DNA of 64,000 nucleotides from Tupaia tana. Its lineage: Eukaryota > Chordata > Mammalia > Scandentia > Tupaiidae. Both the position numbers and the translations under genes were made by a program. The stretch covers positions 19,882,759 to 19,946,758 of the forward strand of contig JAKSZU010000026.1 in NCBI GenBank assembly GCA_026018925.1. Reading direction: 5' to 3'. Of the stretch, positions 52,457 to 62,939 are shown in pieces (the stretch's first letter is position 1; every line of letters begins with the position of its first letter). The notes beneath the pieces were generated by a model. The model ran no database searches, was not told where the DNA came from, and saw only the letters and a program-made list of their open reading frames with translations.

Positions 52457-52715
52457 GATTTTTTTCTAGAGAGATATTTTTGCTATAGGGCACATGTGCT
52501 CACCAGAGAGACAGAGACAGAGAGAGAGAAAGTGAAAAATCACCCCCCGGGGAGATGGCCACGCTGCAATCCCTTCTCCTCCATTCTCCTCTGGGGATTT
52601 TGAGCACTCACGCACATGCACCCGGCGTGAGTTTTAAGTTGCCGGGTCTAGGACTCGAATTTCAGTTGACTACGTGGAAGTCCAGCAACGTAACCATCAT
52701 GGCATCTGCTGGTCC
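52457..52715 (-). mobile_element. Nested tRNA-derived SINE, second copy
   Basis: TTTTTCTAGAGAGATATTTTTGCTATAGGGCACATG begins the inverted tail and ATCATGGCATCTGCTGGTCCC ends the inverted head. It is more diverged than its left neighbour, so it probably inserted first. TGATTTTTT at their junction resembles the outer target TGTGATTT. Confidence 0.9.
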
Positions 52716-52814
52716 CACCCACTGTGATGTTTAAGCCGCTGAGTCAGGGACTCTAACCGCTGGATCGGTTGTATGGATCCGGCACCTTAACCACCACACC
52801 ACCTGCTGGCCCCG

Positions 52815-53025
52815 TTCACCCGTTTATGTTTTTGAGGCTGGTGTTGGCGGCACCTTTGTCAATCGTCCTTCTTTCCTATAAAATGGGTTTCGGGGAACCT
52901 CACAGGCCAGCCTGCAGACACCAAGACAGACCTGTTAGACCTTTCTGACCACACACACCCAGAGCCCGAGGAGGGGCCAGCCAGCACCCAAAACTCTCGT
53001 GCTGACAACTGCCCTCGCCAGGACA
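52815..53025. other. Unique sequence
   Basis: Nothing recognised. Confidence 0.35.
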
Positions 53026-53161
53026 CCCTTCTCCTCCATTCTCCTCTCGGGGTCTTGGGCACACACGCCCAGCGTGAGTTTAAGCCATCGGGCCTGGGAC
53101 TCGAACCATGGTCGACTACATGGGAGTCCAGCAACATAGCCATTATGCCAAATGCTGGTCC
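53026..53161 (-). mobile_element. tRNA-derived SINE, 3'-truncated
   Basis: It begins abruptly in the body (CTTCTCCTCCATTCTCCTCTCGGGG) and continues to the inverted B box GGACTCGAACCATGG and head ATTATGCCAAATGCTGGTCCC. The tail is missing. Confidence 0.85.
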
Positions 53162-53410
53162 CAAATTCTGCCCATTTTTAAAGACCTGTTCAACCCCACC
53201 TCTTCCAGGAAGTCAGTTCTGAGTGCCTTACCCAGAAACGTCTCTCCTCAGCCTTGGAGCAACACTTACACAGGAACCCTTTGTCACCGAGGACCCGAGG
53301 ATGCATCTCCTCTCCGTACCGCATTGGCCTCTGTGTTAGTGCAACGCTACTCACTACAAGCACGTCCCTCGTCTGTCCCGTTTCCCAGAAACCTTTTCAT
53401 GTGCTGACTG
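53162..53410 (+). mobile_element. L2 fragment
   Basis: AAGACCTGTTCAACCCCACCTCTTCCAGGAAGTCAGTTCTGAGTGCC follows the L2 3'UTR pattern (GACCCAGCTCAAATGTCACCTCCTCCAGGAAGCCTTCCCTGA). Later, CATTGGCCTCTGTGTTAGTGC is compatible but weak. Confidence 0.5.
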
Positions 53411-53424
53411 ACAATACAGAAAGG

Positions 53425-53652
53425 AGTCAGGTGGTAGCACAGAGACGATACTGCTGCACCCATGTGGGAAAGGTGCTGGGTTTGCGTCCCGGGCCCTCCC
53501 TGTACTGTGCATGCATGCCCGTGTCGGGCTGGCTGAGACTGGGTTGTGGCAGGAAGACGCTGTTGGGAATGACTGTCACTCTGTCTTTCTCTTTCTTTGT
53601 ATCTCTGTCATGTGAGAAGTGAATAAATAAACTTTTAAAAAAAAAAAACATA
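53425..53652 (+). mobile_element. Different tRNA-like SINE
   Basis: GAGTCAGGTGGTAGCACAGAGACG (A-box-like), GGTGCTGGGTTTGCGTCCCGG (B-box-like) and a tail TCTTTCTCTTTCTTTGTATCTCTGTCATGTGAGAAGTGAATAAATAAAC plus poly(A) define an element. Its head and body differ from both main forms, so it may be a third SINE type or a strongly diverged relative. Confidence 0.55.
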
Positions 53653-55779
53653 GGTAGATTTACAAGTGAACATAATTCAGAGTGAGGTAGTGAAGGCAAG
53701 CAGAAATAAAAGGCCGACCACGAGAGAAAGTGAACCCGAGCATCCTGGAAGCCAAGGAGAAAGGGGGCTCGTAATCCGTCGGAAAGACAGTGGGTCTAGA
53801 AGGAGCCAGGGAGAACAGGGTACGAGTCCAGAGACTCTGGATAAGTGGGCTGACTGCCCTGTGTCTCAACCTCCTTCTCTGGGAAAGTGGAGGAAGGGTG
53901 TGGGGCGCCCAAGCACACACGGTGAGCTGCGGAGTACAGAGACATGCAGGTCCTTGTTTTCCTCCTCGCAGTCAAAGGAGAAAGCCCCCGGTTTGCGGCG
54001 AAGGCCAAGTGAATTCTGTGAGAAATGTTTCCTAGGAGGCTCTGCAAGAAGCCATTAGCCCAGGGGGTGATGCCTCAGGTCACGTTTAGAGCAAACCAAG
54101 GGGCTGTGCTGTGGCTCTCTCTGACAGCCTCCGGGGTATCCAGTAAAAGCGTAGCAGAGAAGCTGCAGGGGAGGCGGGATGCCCCACTGAGCAGGCTTGG
54201 GGTGGCTGTCGGAGCCAACCGGTGGCAGCTACACGAAGCCGAGCCCTGTGGGCAAGCCTCCAGCCGCTCACTTCAGACCAGCGGCTGGGAAAACAGCAGC
54301 CGCTGGCTATGGCTGAAGACACCACTGTCCTCCCACTGAAGCACGCAGCCCAACCCCGCCCCGCACCCCTTCCAGACAGCAACCCTGATCTTGGAGCACC
54401 AGGCGCTTCCTCTTCCGGTCCCCACAAATAACTGTGTCCGCCATGACTGGCGCTTCCGAAGGCCAAGTTGGAAACTCGAGGGATGGGCCCTCAGGGGAGC
54501 ATCTGCCTGGGGGTACGGAGGCCTCGGGGCTGGGAGGAGGGCAAGGCCCGACCAGACAGCAGGTCCGAGCCCCGACTTTGACTAGGCTGGCCTCAGCGAT
54601 CCTCGAGGCCCAGCCTCTCTCGCCTCGCCCAGTGGATGCGTTCCTGAGTGGCTACCGCACACGGCACCCACACCCCAGCCCGCGGTCCAGAGGGAGGCCC
54701 CGCGAGGGACAGAGCTGCCATTGCACACGGCCAGTGGGGTCTGCTCAGGTCGGGGCGTTGGCTCCGCCTGGCAAGGCTCACCTGGGTGGGACCGGCCGAC
54801 GGGGAGCCCTGGCCTGCGAAAACCTCCGAGCCGGGAGAGCTGGGCTCAGAGCGAGGGTGGACGGAGGCAGGAAAGGCAGGCAGAGCCCAGGCCCCGCGGC
54901 CCTGTAAGGAGGACCACCTGCCTCCAGAGCTCCCAGGGAGTGGCCCAGTGACTCGTAAAGCGCAAACAGCCCGTTACAGGGAACCAGGAGCCTCGGCTTC
55001 TCTCGTTCTCCCCGGACAACCTCCAGGCAGTTGCAGCTGGGAGGGCAGAAGGGCTGAACCAACACTCACCACCAGGGAAGCAGCCCGGCCACCGGCCACC
55101 GGCCACCGTCAGGGCGAGGATGCGCGGCCCGCGCCTCCCCTCCGCAGGTCCCTGCCTAGAGCAGCTCCACGCTCCGCAGTGGGAGGAGGCAGGGATCCAG
55201 CCCCACCACACCAGCCTCACCGGAAGAGAAATCGCTGACCAGCGACAGCCAGGAGCCACACAGGCCAGGGTCCCCAGGAGTCTCAGAGGGGCTCCTGCTC
55301 CTGGCACACGGCGGGACGCTGAGTCAGACTCCACCCGGAGCTCACGGTCCCGGGGAAGATAAGCCAGCACACAGTGACTACAGAGTAAGGCAGAGGGCGA
55401 TAAGAGACACCAGAGCCAGATAACGCAGCAGGGAGCACTCGGGCCTGGCAGTAACCCGGGCTGCGCCCCCCAGGAAGCGGGGAGTCCCTGCTATCAGCTC
55501 CCAGAGTCCAGACTGCGGGGTGGGGAGCTGCCCAGAGCACTGCAGGGATGAGAAGGGGCCAGGCTGCCTCCTGGGGCAGAAAGGGGACGAGGCCGGCGAC
55601 CTGCCTTGGAATGGCACCTGCCTGTGCCCACTGTGGGCGTCAGCGTCCCTGGGGACTGCGCCTGGGGGAGGGGCACACTGAGCCTCCCTCTCCCCAAGCC
55701 ACCCCCCCCCTGCCCGGCCACTGGCAACTCGATGCTGGGGGTGGGCACCAGGACGGCGCAGCAGGGAGCTGGCCCCCAG
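53653..55779. other. Long stretch leading into the CpG island, no gene recognised
   Basis: GC content rises to the right. A CACCGGC triplication lies at about 55090-55108. Open frames on both strands extend to 196 codons but no domain or convincing splice pair was found. Confidence 0.4.
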
Positions 55780-56800
55780 CACTGCAACAGAGGGGCGCGG
55801 GGATGGCGCCGCCACACCCCACGCTGGGCCCGACGCCCACGCGGGGCGGCCAGGCCGGAGCAGCACGAGCCTGGGCGGGGGACTCTGCCCGCCACTTCCC
55901 ACCCGCGGTCCTCGCCCTTCCACTGGGGCGGGAGCGCAGGCGGCGCCGCACACACCTGCCCCTTGCCCGCGGTGACACTTGTCACAGGAGGCGGAGGGGA
56001 AGTCGTCCTCACTCGGAAATCAGCATTTGGGGCACGGACGGGGGTGCAGCGACGCTCCGGGCTGGGGTCCCCGCGCCACACCTCGCGCCCCCGCCGCCCA
56101 GCCGGGTCCGGCTTTCCCCTCAGGCCCGAGCGCGGCGGCGGACGGGCCGGGCCTCTCGGGCCTGTGGGAGCCGCCCCGGCCCGCCGGCCCCGGGCCCGCG
56201 CCCGACTGCAGGACCGGCTGCGGCCCGGGGAGCGGCGCGGCGCTCGGGCCGGGCGGCGCACACACTCACCGCTCGGCGCGGCCGCGGGCTCCGTCCTCTT
56301 CGGCGCGGGCTGGGCCGCCTCGCCGCCTCCCGGGAGCGCCGGCCCCGCCGCCAGCTGGCCCCGGGCGAGCGGCGGCCCGCGGGCATGCTCCGGGGCGGGC
56401 GGGCACGTGCGGCGGCGGGGACAGCTCTGGCCGCGGCCCGCGCATTCCCCCACGGCGGGCCGCGCCGCCTCCGGCCACGCGGGGGCGCAGTGGGCGCTGT
56501 CCCCCCGCCGCCGCCGCCGCCGCCGGAAGGAGCTCCGCACCCGCCGCGCCGGTCCCGCGCCGGGACTCCGGGCCCGCCCGGGGGAACGCTCTGCCCGGCC
56601 TGTCGGCCCGCGCGACGGCCACCCGGGGCACTCGGGAGGGGGACAGACCTGCGGGAACCGCCGCTCCTGAACGGCGAGGGTTTTCCAAAAATGCAGTTCC
56701 TCGGGAGCCAGAGGACAGACCCGGGGGCGAGCCTGGCCCTGGGCCCGGCCGCACCGCGCGGTGCAGTCGGCCAGACGGAGACGCGCGAGGGCGCCGAAGT
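55780..56800. promoter_or_regulatory. CpG island, probable promoter
   Basis: About 1 kb is extremely rich in G, C and undepleted CpG, with GC-box-like GGGCGG/CCGCCC strings and a (CCG)n run at about 56501-56523. It has no SINE or LINE. Islands of this density in mammals mark promoters; the splice donor described below points to transcription toward lower coordinates. Bidirectional use cannot be excluded. No TATA box was seen, as is usual for island promoters. Confidence 0.75.
56270..56700 (-). other. Probable first exon of a minus-strand gene
   Basis: Reading the minus strand, CCGAGCG|GTGAGTGTG gives a strong donor with the exon ending at 56270. The right limit, where transcription would start, is a guess. 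Possible initiators are an ATG at about 56447 (MRGPRPELSPPPHVPARPG...) and another at about 56386 (MPAGRRSPGASW...). Both stay open to the donor in different frames, and the exon could also be noncoding 5' leader. I recognise neither peptide. If real, the gene's remaining exons lie at lower coordinates, possibly outside the window. Confidence 0.45.
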
Positions 56801-57328
56801 GCAACGGCCAGAATGTGACAGCGCTGGCCGGCCACCAGGAGTGGGAGTAGCCGGGAGGACGCGCAGGAAGCTGCAGCCCTGACCTCCAAAGGTCCCGACA
56901 CATGGGCTCTCGGCCGCAGAATGGCCCGAGAGGTACCCGGTGAGACTTCAAGGACGGCAAGGATGCGCTTGTGCCAGATTAGCAGTCAGGGAGCCAGGCG
57001 AGGCGCACCCCAAACCTAGGGGTGGTGGACCATCGCCGAGCCTCACCTTATATGGGCAAAAGGGGGCGTGGACTGCTCCCCCGGAGAGGCGGCCGGTCTC
57101 CAGTCTGAGCCGGCAACGCCAGGGGCAGGGGCAACCTCAGAAGGCCGAGCATCTTGGGGGACTGTCAGGACTGGAGACATGTACCAGGAGAGCCATCCCC
57201 GTGGGACCCCCCTGAAAATACCTCCTCAGCTCAGTGGAGGCAAGTGAAGGTGTCCATCACACACCGACCCCTCCGCTTTCCCTCCCCCAGGAGGGGCCCC
57301 AAAGCTCCACTAAGGAAGGTTTCCAGGG
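56801..57328. other. Right flank of the CpG island
   Basis: GC-rich DNA without a recognised element; a short AT patch (CTTATATGGGCAAAAGG) lies near 57048. Confidence 0.4.
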
Positions 57329-57552
57329 GCCAACAGGTGGGGTGGCTAAGGCACTGGATTCCCATGGGACCGACTGCAGTTTGCACCCCGATCTGTCATG
57401 CTGGGCGCACGTGTGTACCCAAAATCCTGAAAGGAGAATGGAGGCAAAGGGATTGCAGCGTGGCCACCCCCTGGGAGGTGATTTCTCACTTTCCCTCGGT
57501 CGGTCCGTCCCTCTCCAGTGAGCACACGTCCTATGGCAACAACCAAAGAAAA
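57329..57552 (+). mobile_element. tRNA-derived SINE, long form
   Basis: It begins GGGGCCAACAGGTGGGGTGGCTAAGGCACTGGATTCCC, with a B-box relic CAGTTTGCACCCC and a tail ending CGTCCTATGGCAACAACCAAAGAAAAG. Confidence 0.85.
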
Positions 57553-57716
57553 GGTGGGGGGAGATTTCGAAAGCACACACACGTCTCCAGAGCGAGGCTG
57601 TCCCGACAGGCAACCGTGAGGACTTACGCCCGGGACCCAAGGCCACGAAGACTAGATTCCCGAGCTGGCCCGTGTGAATAAGTGCGCCAGTGCCACGAGG
57701 TGGTTCAGACTCACGA

Positions 57717-57800
57717 GTGTTTATTGAGTGCACATGTGCCAGGGCGACGGAGACACGGTCCCTGCTCTCCTGGAGCGTACAACCTCCTTACTCCAATATT
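57717..57800 (+). mobile_element. Ancient interspersed repeat fragment
   Basis: GTGTTTATTGAGTGCACATGTGCCAGGG and GAGACACGGTCCCTGCTCTCCTGGAGCGTACAACCT reproduce a widespread mammalian repeat pattern (TTTATTGAGCACCTACTGTGTGCCAGGC...GGTCCCTGCCCTCAAGGAGCTTACA). I do not name the family. Confidence 0.5.
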
Positions 57801-59570
57801 TGACTACATTTTTAAAACAACAAACACTTGTCTTCGTCTAACCATCAGCAACGCTACATGAAGCAAATTTTTCATATTATTGGTCACTGTTACAGTGAAA
57901 TTGGTAAGTGTGAGTAAAACACAATTATCTTTGAAATCTGTAGGTTTAGTGCAGACACGGTATGTAACGCCCAGCAGATGCAAACGTATGGCTCTATTCC
58001 TGAATCTGAGGGGTCTGTGGAAATACAGCACAGATCCCACAGAAGCACGAGCAGCACAGGGCCTGGGAGTCCCGGTGCGGTCCAGTACATTACCGAATAG
58101 GCAGGGCGGGAAGCCACCTTCCCTCGTGGAAGGTAACCGTGATTTGCCCCCGGGACTCCCCAAGGGCACTGGGTGTGTGTTTATTTCTTAAAGCTTCGTA
58201 AAGACTCGGCATAAGCAGCTCACTAAAATTGAGTGGAAACTGCTTTTGAGACATCTAAAAATGAAAACGACAGACACACCTAGTGTCAGGAAACAGGAGA
58301 GCTCAGAACTAAGATAGCACTCAGCAAAGCATGGCTCTCGGGCTGAGGGGAACGTTTACTGGTTGCTCAGGCCCCAAATCGTGCATCTTTGCAAGCCCAG
58401 CGGCAGCACCTTCTTGAGGTGCTCTCAGGGAGCATTCAGGGGAGCGATTACTGTGACCCCACTGCCAATAACTCTGAGGGAAATGGCCTCTATTTACATC
58501 AAAGTGCCCCAGGTCTCCATGTTCAATAACATCACAGTGCTTCCTGAATTTACATGGTTTAACATCACAGTGCTTCCTGAATTTACACGGGACAGGTTAC
58601 CAGTTTTTAAATTCCTAGTCATTAAAAATATGGAATGAATTCCCTCTAGGAGCTCACTTAAAACTCCAAGAGAGCTTTTTTAACTTCTTATTTTGCAAAG
58701 AGTGTAGGGAACACTCAACCACCTAACGAAAAAGTCAGCCCAGGGCGGCTTTTAGGTCAGTGGCCTGGGACACACCCTTCGGGCAGAGACTGCCACCTGG
58801 AAGCCCTACTGCGGCAAGACCCTGAACCCTGCTGCGTACTGGGCTCTGAGGCACCAGGCACTTTACAGGGGCTCCCCTAGTGAGGGGTTTCCGGGTCACC
58901 GCATCACGGTGCGGCCCAGGTCTGTCGCCGGCTGTGCCCAGGGCCAGGGCCCCCGTAGCCACATCTGCTACTGCTTCAGCTAGCAAGGTCCTTCAGTCCT
59001 GAAGGACATGTCCCCACCTAGGGCGTGGTCCTTGCAAGGAGCCTTCAGGACAGAAAACGAGGGGGCAGGGCCAGACATTAACAGGGAATCTGCTCTCCAT
59101 GCATTTCAAAAGGCAGTTCCCAGAAGTGGAAGATTCACTTCAGATTGTACATTCTTTAGCCAGCAACGAAAGAAAAAAGCTTACCTCCTTGAGATGACAG
59201 CTCCTGCAATATTTAAGTTTGCCACCTTTCCTACTCTCCGGTTATTTATTTTTTTAGTTGAGTGTTTTCAAGATAAGCCTTTCCAAAGGGAAGGACAATT
59301 CAAAGAATTTTCTTGGCTTCCCTCTTCACAGCTATAAAGAAAAAAGGTGACATTTCTTTTTCTTCTTTATTGAGTGACTGACAGTTCCAACTCATTACAC
59401 ACTTCAAAAACCAAAGCATACCCTTCTGAGACGGGCAGAGACATTCTGATGGAGCTTAACGCCTTTGGAATAAGCTAATGTAGGGTACTAAAAAGTTAAC
59501 TCCTTGCCAAGATAAAACTACCATCTTTTGAAGTGGCAATTTCCTTATTTTTAAGAATATAGTAGGCTTG
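57801..59570. other. AT-richer unique sequence
   Basis: GC content falls here and no SINE is present for 1.7 kb. A 27-bp duplication (AACATCACAGTGCTTCCTGA plus ATTTACA) lies at 58528-58554 and 58561-58587. Possible minus-strand AATAAA signals occur at 59371-59366 and elsewhere. Part may be distal 3'UTR of the gene ending at 61391. Confidence 0.4.
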
Positions 59571-59723
59571 GGGCCAGCAAGTGGCGTGGTTAAGGCGCTG
59601 GACACTCCCACACGGCCGACCATGGTTTGAGTCCCAGACCTGGTGGCTTGCTTTCTCACTTTCCCTCTCTCCCTGTGTCTCTTTCTGGTCAAATTAAAAT
59701 AAATGGATAAATAAATTTGAAAA
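59571..59723 (+). mobile_element. tRNA-derived SINE, short form, with target duplication
   Basis: AAGAATATAGTAGGCTT (59553-59569) and AAGAATACAGTAGGCTT (about 59724-59740) flank it. The head GGGGCCAGCAAGTGGCGTGG and B box GGTTTGAGTCCC join directly to GCTTTCTCACTTTCCCTC...GGTCAAATTAAAATAAATGG. It is the clearest example of the short architecture. Confidence 0.95.
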
Positions 59724-60985
59724 AAGAATACAGTAGGCTTTATAATAAAAATAGGGACCAAAGAAATATCCTAACAATGTTCAAGTTGGTATACTTTGTT
59801 TTTAGGAAGCAGAGAAGAGAGAAGGTCCCTCCAGTGGGGCACACTACCTTCCACTCTCCTCCGCCCCGCCCCTTCCTGCATCCCGACGGGGTTGGGGCAC
59901 CCCCACGTGGGGCCTGCCTCCCTTAACCAGCAGGCTCCAGGCGGCCCTCAGTCAGTCTCACTGTCATAGCAGGACACACTGAAGAGGAGGGGCCATCAGC
60001 ACAGTCAGTCCCCTCACCGGGCCTGCCACGAAGCTGTACTGAGAGGCTGATAAAAACTTTTTCTTTAGGAGATTTAAGGGGGGAAAAAAAGGCTAGGAAA
60101 ACTACCAAGGATAAAGGCACTTGATTCTGTTGGTAAGTAATTTTAGCCACCTGGTTGCAGGAGTTGGGAGCAGGCGCCAGCCCCCAGGCTGAGGGCAGGG
60201 TCCTTGCCCAGCCCTGGAGATAAGTGGGGCCCAGCCAGGTGAACGGAGCTCACGGGCCGGCCTGGCTCACTAGAACAATTTATCGGTGGGAGCCGTGGAG
60301 GAGAAAAAGCTCTAAAGCAAACCGAAATGTGAGACCTGAGCGTTTGCAGTGAGAGCCAACTTTGGAGGAGTCCTTTAGCTGCGGGGGCTGAGTGTGACCA
60401 CCTGGGCACTGGGTCCTGCCGGCACCAGACAGTGGGTGGGGGAGCAGCAGCAGCCGGGCAGCATGGGCGGTCCCAACAGGAACCTGCGAGCGCCCCAGAC
60501 CAGAGCAGTGGCCACTGGCCAGGCCCGGGGAAAGGCGCTGTCAGGCATGTCCCCGACCCATGACAGAGCCGATCGCTCTCACTTAAAACCTAGTGCTCCG
60601 ACAGCACCGGCAGGGGTGGAGGGGCGAGGACCCGGACTCACAGCTGAAACCACGCACGCTTAGGACACCTGCGCTACCCTCCTGGCGGCCAGCAGTTCCT
60701 CCAAGCGTTATCTGCAGCTTACTGCCCAGGGCCGGCTGGCAGTGGCACACAGGGACGAGTTAGAGTCCCGTCCCGCCCATCTTTCTCCTTTCCTGATAAA
60801 GCTTAAGGGAAGCAAAGTGAGCTTTATCCATGTAGTTTCAGAGCTTCCCGACAGCCCTCACTGCGATCCTGACGTGCACCCTCGGAGCGCTTCTGCCAGG
60901 ATCTGTGTCCTGTGTCTTGCAAGCTCTGCCCTGAGCCCCCAGCCCTGTGGTGGCAGCTTCTGTGCTTGGCGTGCATTACTCTACC
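59724..60985. other. Unique sequence, possible alternative distal 3'UTR
   Basis: No SINE is placed with confidence; the segment around 59805-59940 resembles a badly decayed antisense copy. No exon was recognised. Confidence 0.4.
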
Positions 60986-61390
60986 GTGGAAGCTGCTGTT
61001 AAGCATTTATTTTTAAAAAAGTGGATATTTACAATGTAGAATCTGTGTATAAAACTGGTGTGCAAAGTGAGTCATAAAAGGATAACACTATTGTTTAGAA
61101 ATGAGCTGCCTCCCCATTTACGTTCCTTATCCTTGGTATAAACTGGAGACATATACTATTTAAAAATAATGTTTTTTAAATAGTAAAATATACAAGAGAT
61201 TCCTGAGCATAACAAAAATATCTTGAAAATATGTGGCCATTTGAAGTATAAAAGAGCAAGTGTAAGAACAGCATGATTGTAAACTACCATCTGAAGGCGT
61301 AGAAACAGTACAAAATAGTTTGCCTTTTCGGAGTGCATAATTATACATTAGTGCAAACACAAATGTCTCAAAATTTAATGGCGACAAATC
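60985..61390 (-). other. 3'UTR of the minus-strand terminal exon
   Basis: Immediately after the stop codon the minus strand becomes AT-rich (TTTTGTACTGTTTCTACG, CTTGCTCTTTTATACTTC, AAGATATTTTTGTTATGC), typical of a 3'UTR. A canonical AATAAA lies at 61011-61006, close to where AT-richness ends, giving a UTR of about 400 nt. A second candidate AATAAA at 59371-59366 would extend it to about 2 kb. Confidence 0.55.
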
Positions 61391-61492
61391 TCAAAGATTT
61401 GCAGAAGTGCGCAAAACGTGGAATTTCTTTAGTGTCATGCGAACTGAACCCAGTTCTCGATTAATCCTTTCCAGACGATCTTCCAAGGCTTC
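61391..61492 (-). CDS. Terminal coding exon of an unrecognised coiled-coil protein
   Basis: The minus strand carries an acceptor CTTCTCCGTATTTCTCCCAG directly before GAAGCCTTGG at 61492. The exon then encodes 33 residues and stops at TGA (61393-61391). The residues begin EALEDRLERINRELGSVRM and end LKKFHVLRTSANL. The first part has hydrophobic residues in heptad-like spacing (L, L, I, L, V) with many charged residues, as in the end of a coiled coil. Codons show no frameshift and the exon is in phase 0. Only this last exon is in the window; the rest of the gene must lie to the right. I could not match the peptide to a named protein, so no function is given. A chance open frame is possible but unlikely given acceptor, composition and the abrupt UTR-like change after the stop. 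Confidence 0.65.
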   Translation of the reverse strand, partial: EALEDRLERINRELGSVRMTLKKFHVLRTSANL

Positions 61493-61821
61493 CTGGGAGA
61501 AATACGGAGAAGGCCAGGTTAGAGAAGTCCACATCAAAGCTCCGCAGTCTGTAACTACCGCCAAGCTGACCTCAGGGAAGAGCGAGTGTAGTAAGTCTAA
61601 ACTTACAGGTAACCGTTTTGGTTTCTACACGATCGTACCGTTTATGTATTTCCTTTAAACTGAACAACATGAGCCCACTTTTCGGAGTGACTGCGGTTAA
61701 AGCAACCTCAGTACGTTCGACACGTGAGCCCACGTTAGCACTGGTGGCCCAGTGACCTGGGAGGGTCGCTCGTGGACCTGGCCGGACTGAGAGCAGGCAG
61801 GAGGAATTTAGGAGATGCTTC
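61493..61821 (-). other. Intron upstream of the terminal exon
   Basis: Intronic if the exon call is right. A GTAAGT string occurs on the minus strand near 61603 (GTTACCTGTAAGTTTAG), but joining it to the terminal exon would create an immediate stop, so I do not call an exon there. Confidence 0.4.
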
Positions 61822-61867
61822 GCACATCTAAGAAACGGGCACATCTAAGAAACGGGCACATCTCAGT
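61822..61867 (+). repeat. 18-bp duplication
   Basis: GCACATCTAAGAAACGG is present twice in tandem, followed by a third partial GCACATCT. Confidence 0.9.
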
Positions 61868-61899
61868 GCTGTCTCCCACGTACACACGTATCAAGTACT

Positions 61900-62118
61900 T
61901 TGCCTGCTGTAAAGGTAGCTGGGTCCCACCTGGCCACCCACTGTTCAAATCCCAGCCCCCGAGTCTTGAAATACATGCTGGGCAAGCGTGCACACCCCCA
62001 AATCTCGACAGGTGGAAGAGAAGGGACTGTGGCATGACCACAGCTCATTGAGGTGGCTGTTTTCCCCTCCTGCTTCTCTGGTGAGTACATGCACCCTCCG
62101 GCAATTAAAAAAAGAAGT
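61900..62118 (+). mobile_element. tRNA-derived SINE, older subfamily
   Basis: TTTGCCTGCTGTAAAGGTAGCTGGGTCCC, a B-box relic GTTCAAATCCCAGCCCC, body GGTGGAAGAGAAGGG and tail ACCCTCCGGCAATTAAAAAAAG are present. Confidence 0.75.
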
Positions 62119-62349
62119 TTCTAAGTCAGGCACGGCGTCCTCAGTCCGCTAGGCTGCCATTGTCTTCTTACTGGCCTGAGTCAGCTCTGATGGAGCAGAA
62201 TGGACTAACACCCTTCACGTCTCACTCTAAGGGCCATAAAGAACTTCATTATATTAAAATGTGTGTTTATTCTATTAATTACATTATACACAGACTTCAC
62301 ATTTGAGTTCAAATTGGAGTACCAAGTTTTCTGTCTGCTTTCCTGACAC
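62119..62349. other. AT-rich unique sequence
   Basis: Nothing recognised. Confidence 0.35.
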
Positions 62350-62599
62350 TTTTTTTTTTTTTTTTTTTTAAGTTTTCGCCATAGGGCACATATGCTAGCC
62401 GGAGAGAGACAGAGAGAGAAAAGTGAGAAACCACCTCCCGGGGGTCTGGCCACACCATAATCCTTTCTCCTCTCAAGATGTTGGGCTCGCATGCACATTC
62501 ACCCGGCATGATTTTCAAGCTGCTGGGTCCGGGACTCAAACTGTGGTAGGCCACATGGGAAGTCCAGTGCGTTAACCACTGCATTACCTGCTGCCCCCC
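62350..62599 (-). mobile_element. tRNA-derived SINE, long form
   Basis: A T19 run, TTTTCGCCATAGGGCACATATGCTAGCC, GGACTCAAACTGTGG (inverted B box) and TTAACCACTGCATTACCTGCTGCCCCC (inverted head) are in order. Confidence 0.9.
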
Positions 62600-62939
62600 T
62601 AATACAATATTTTAAGAGGAGTTTCACTGTTAATGAAGTCTTATAAATTACTGAATAAATAAAAAGGAAAAAATATTAAATAGAATTTGTTTTTCAGAAC
62701 AAAAGCAAAAGCAGAAGGATGCGGGTGCAGCTGCGGTCCCGCGTGCTGGCTGATGCTGGCTGGCGCTGCCATCCCGCAGGCGGAGGCCGTGCCGAGGCCG
62801 TGCCGAGGCCCAGGCTCAGTCCCCGGCCCACCGTCAGAGCCAGGACGCAGAGCACGCTGCAGTTCCAGTCATTCCGGAGGCTGAGGCAGGAGGATCACGA
62901 GTTCACAGCCAGTGAGGGCCACACAGTCACACCACAGCT
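62600..62939. other. Unique sequence, no gene recognised
   Basis: GGAGGCTGAGGCAGGAGGATCACGAGTTCA at about 62876-62905 resembles the 7SL/Alu-type GGAGGCTGAGGCAGGAGGATC motif, but no Alu body surrounds it. Confidence 0.4.

Larger units (their letters stand above)
52136..52814 (-). mobile_element. Outer tRNA-derived SINE, interrupted twice
   Basis: The inverted tail (TAATTATTGCCAGAGGGCATGAGCACTCACCAGAG, 52136-52175) and the inverted head (GGGACTCTAACCGCTGG...TTAACCACCACACCACCTGCTGGCCCC, about 52717-52814) belong to one element. Two later SINEs occupy the space between. TGTGATTT at 52179 and TGTGATGTTT at about 52724 are the broken edges. Confidence 0.75.

Noticed and set aside
55494-56960. 488-codon minus-strand open frame (and 444-, 354- and 279-codon plus frames) across the CpG island
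   Set aside because: All six frames are long here because the DNA is so GC-rich that stops are rare. The donor at 56270 would end the exon well before most of the minus frame, and no domain is visible.
61572-61844. Second exon of the right-hand gene (peptide FSLKEIHKRYDRVETKTVT on the minus strand)
   Set aside because: Its only good donor (GTAAGT near 61603) would join to the terminal exon in a phase that makes an immediate stop codon, and it has no clear acceptor.
62876-62905. Alu or 7SL-derived element (GGAGGCTGAGGCAGGAGG)
   Set aside because: Only this short motif matches; no Alu left arm, A-rich linker or tail surrounds it.
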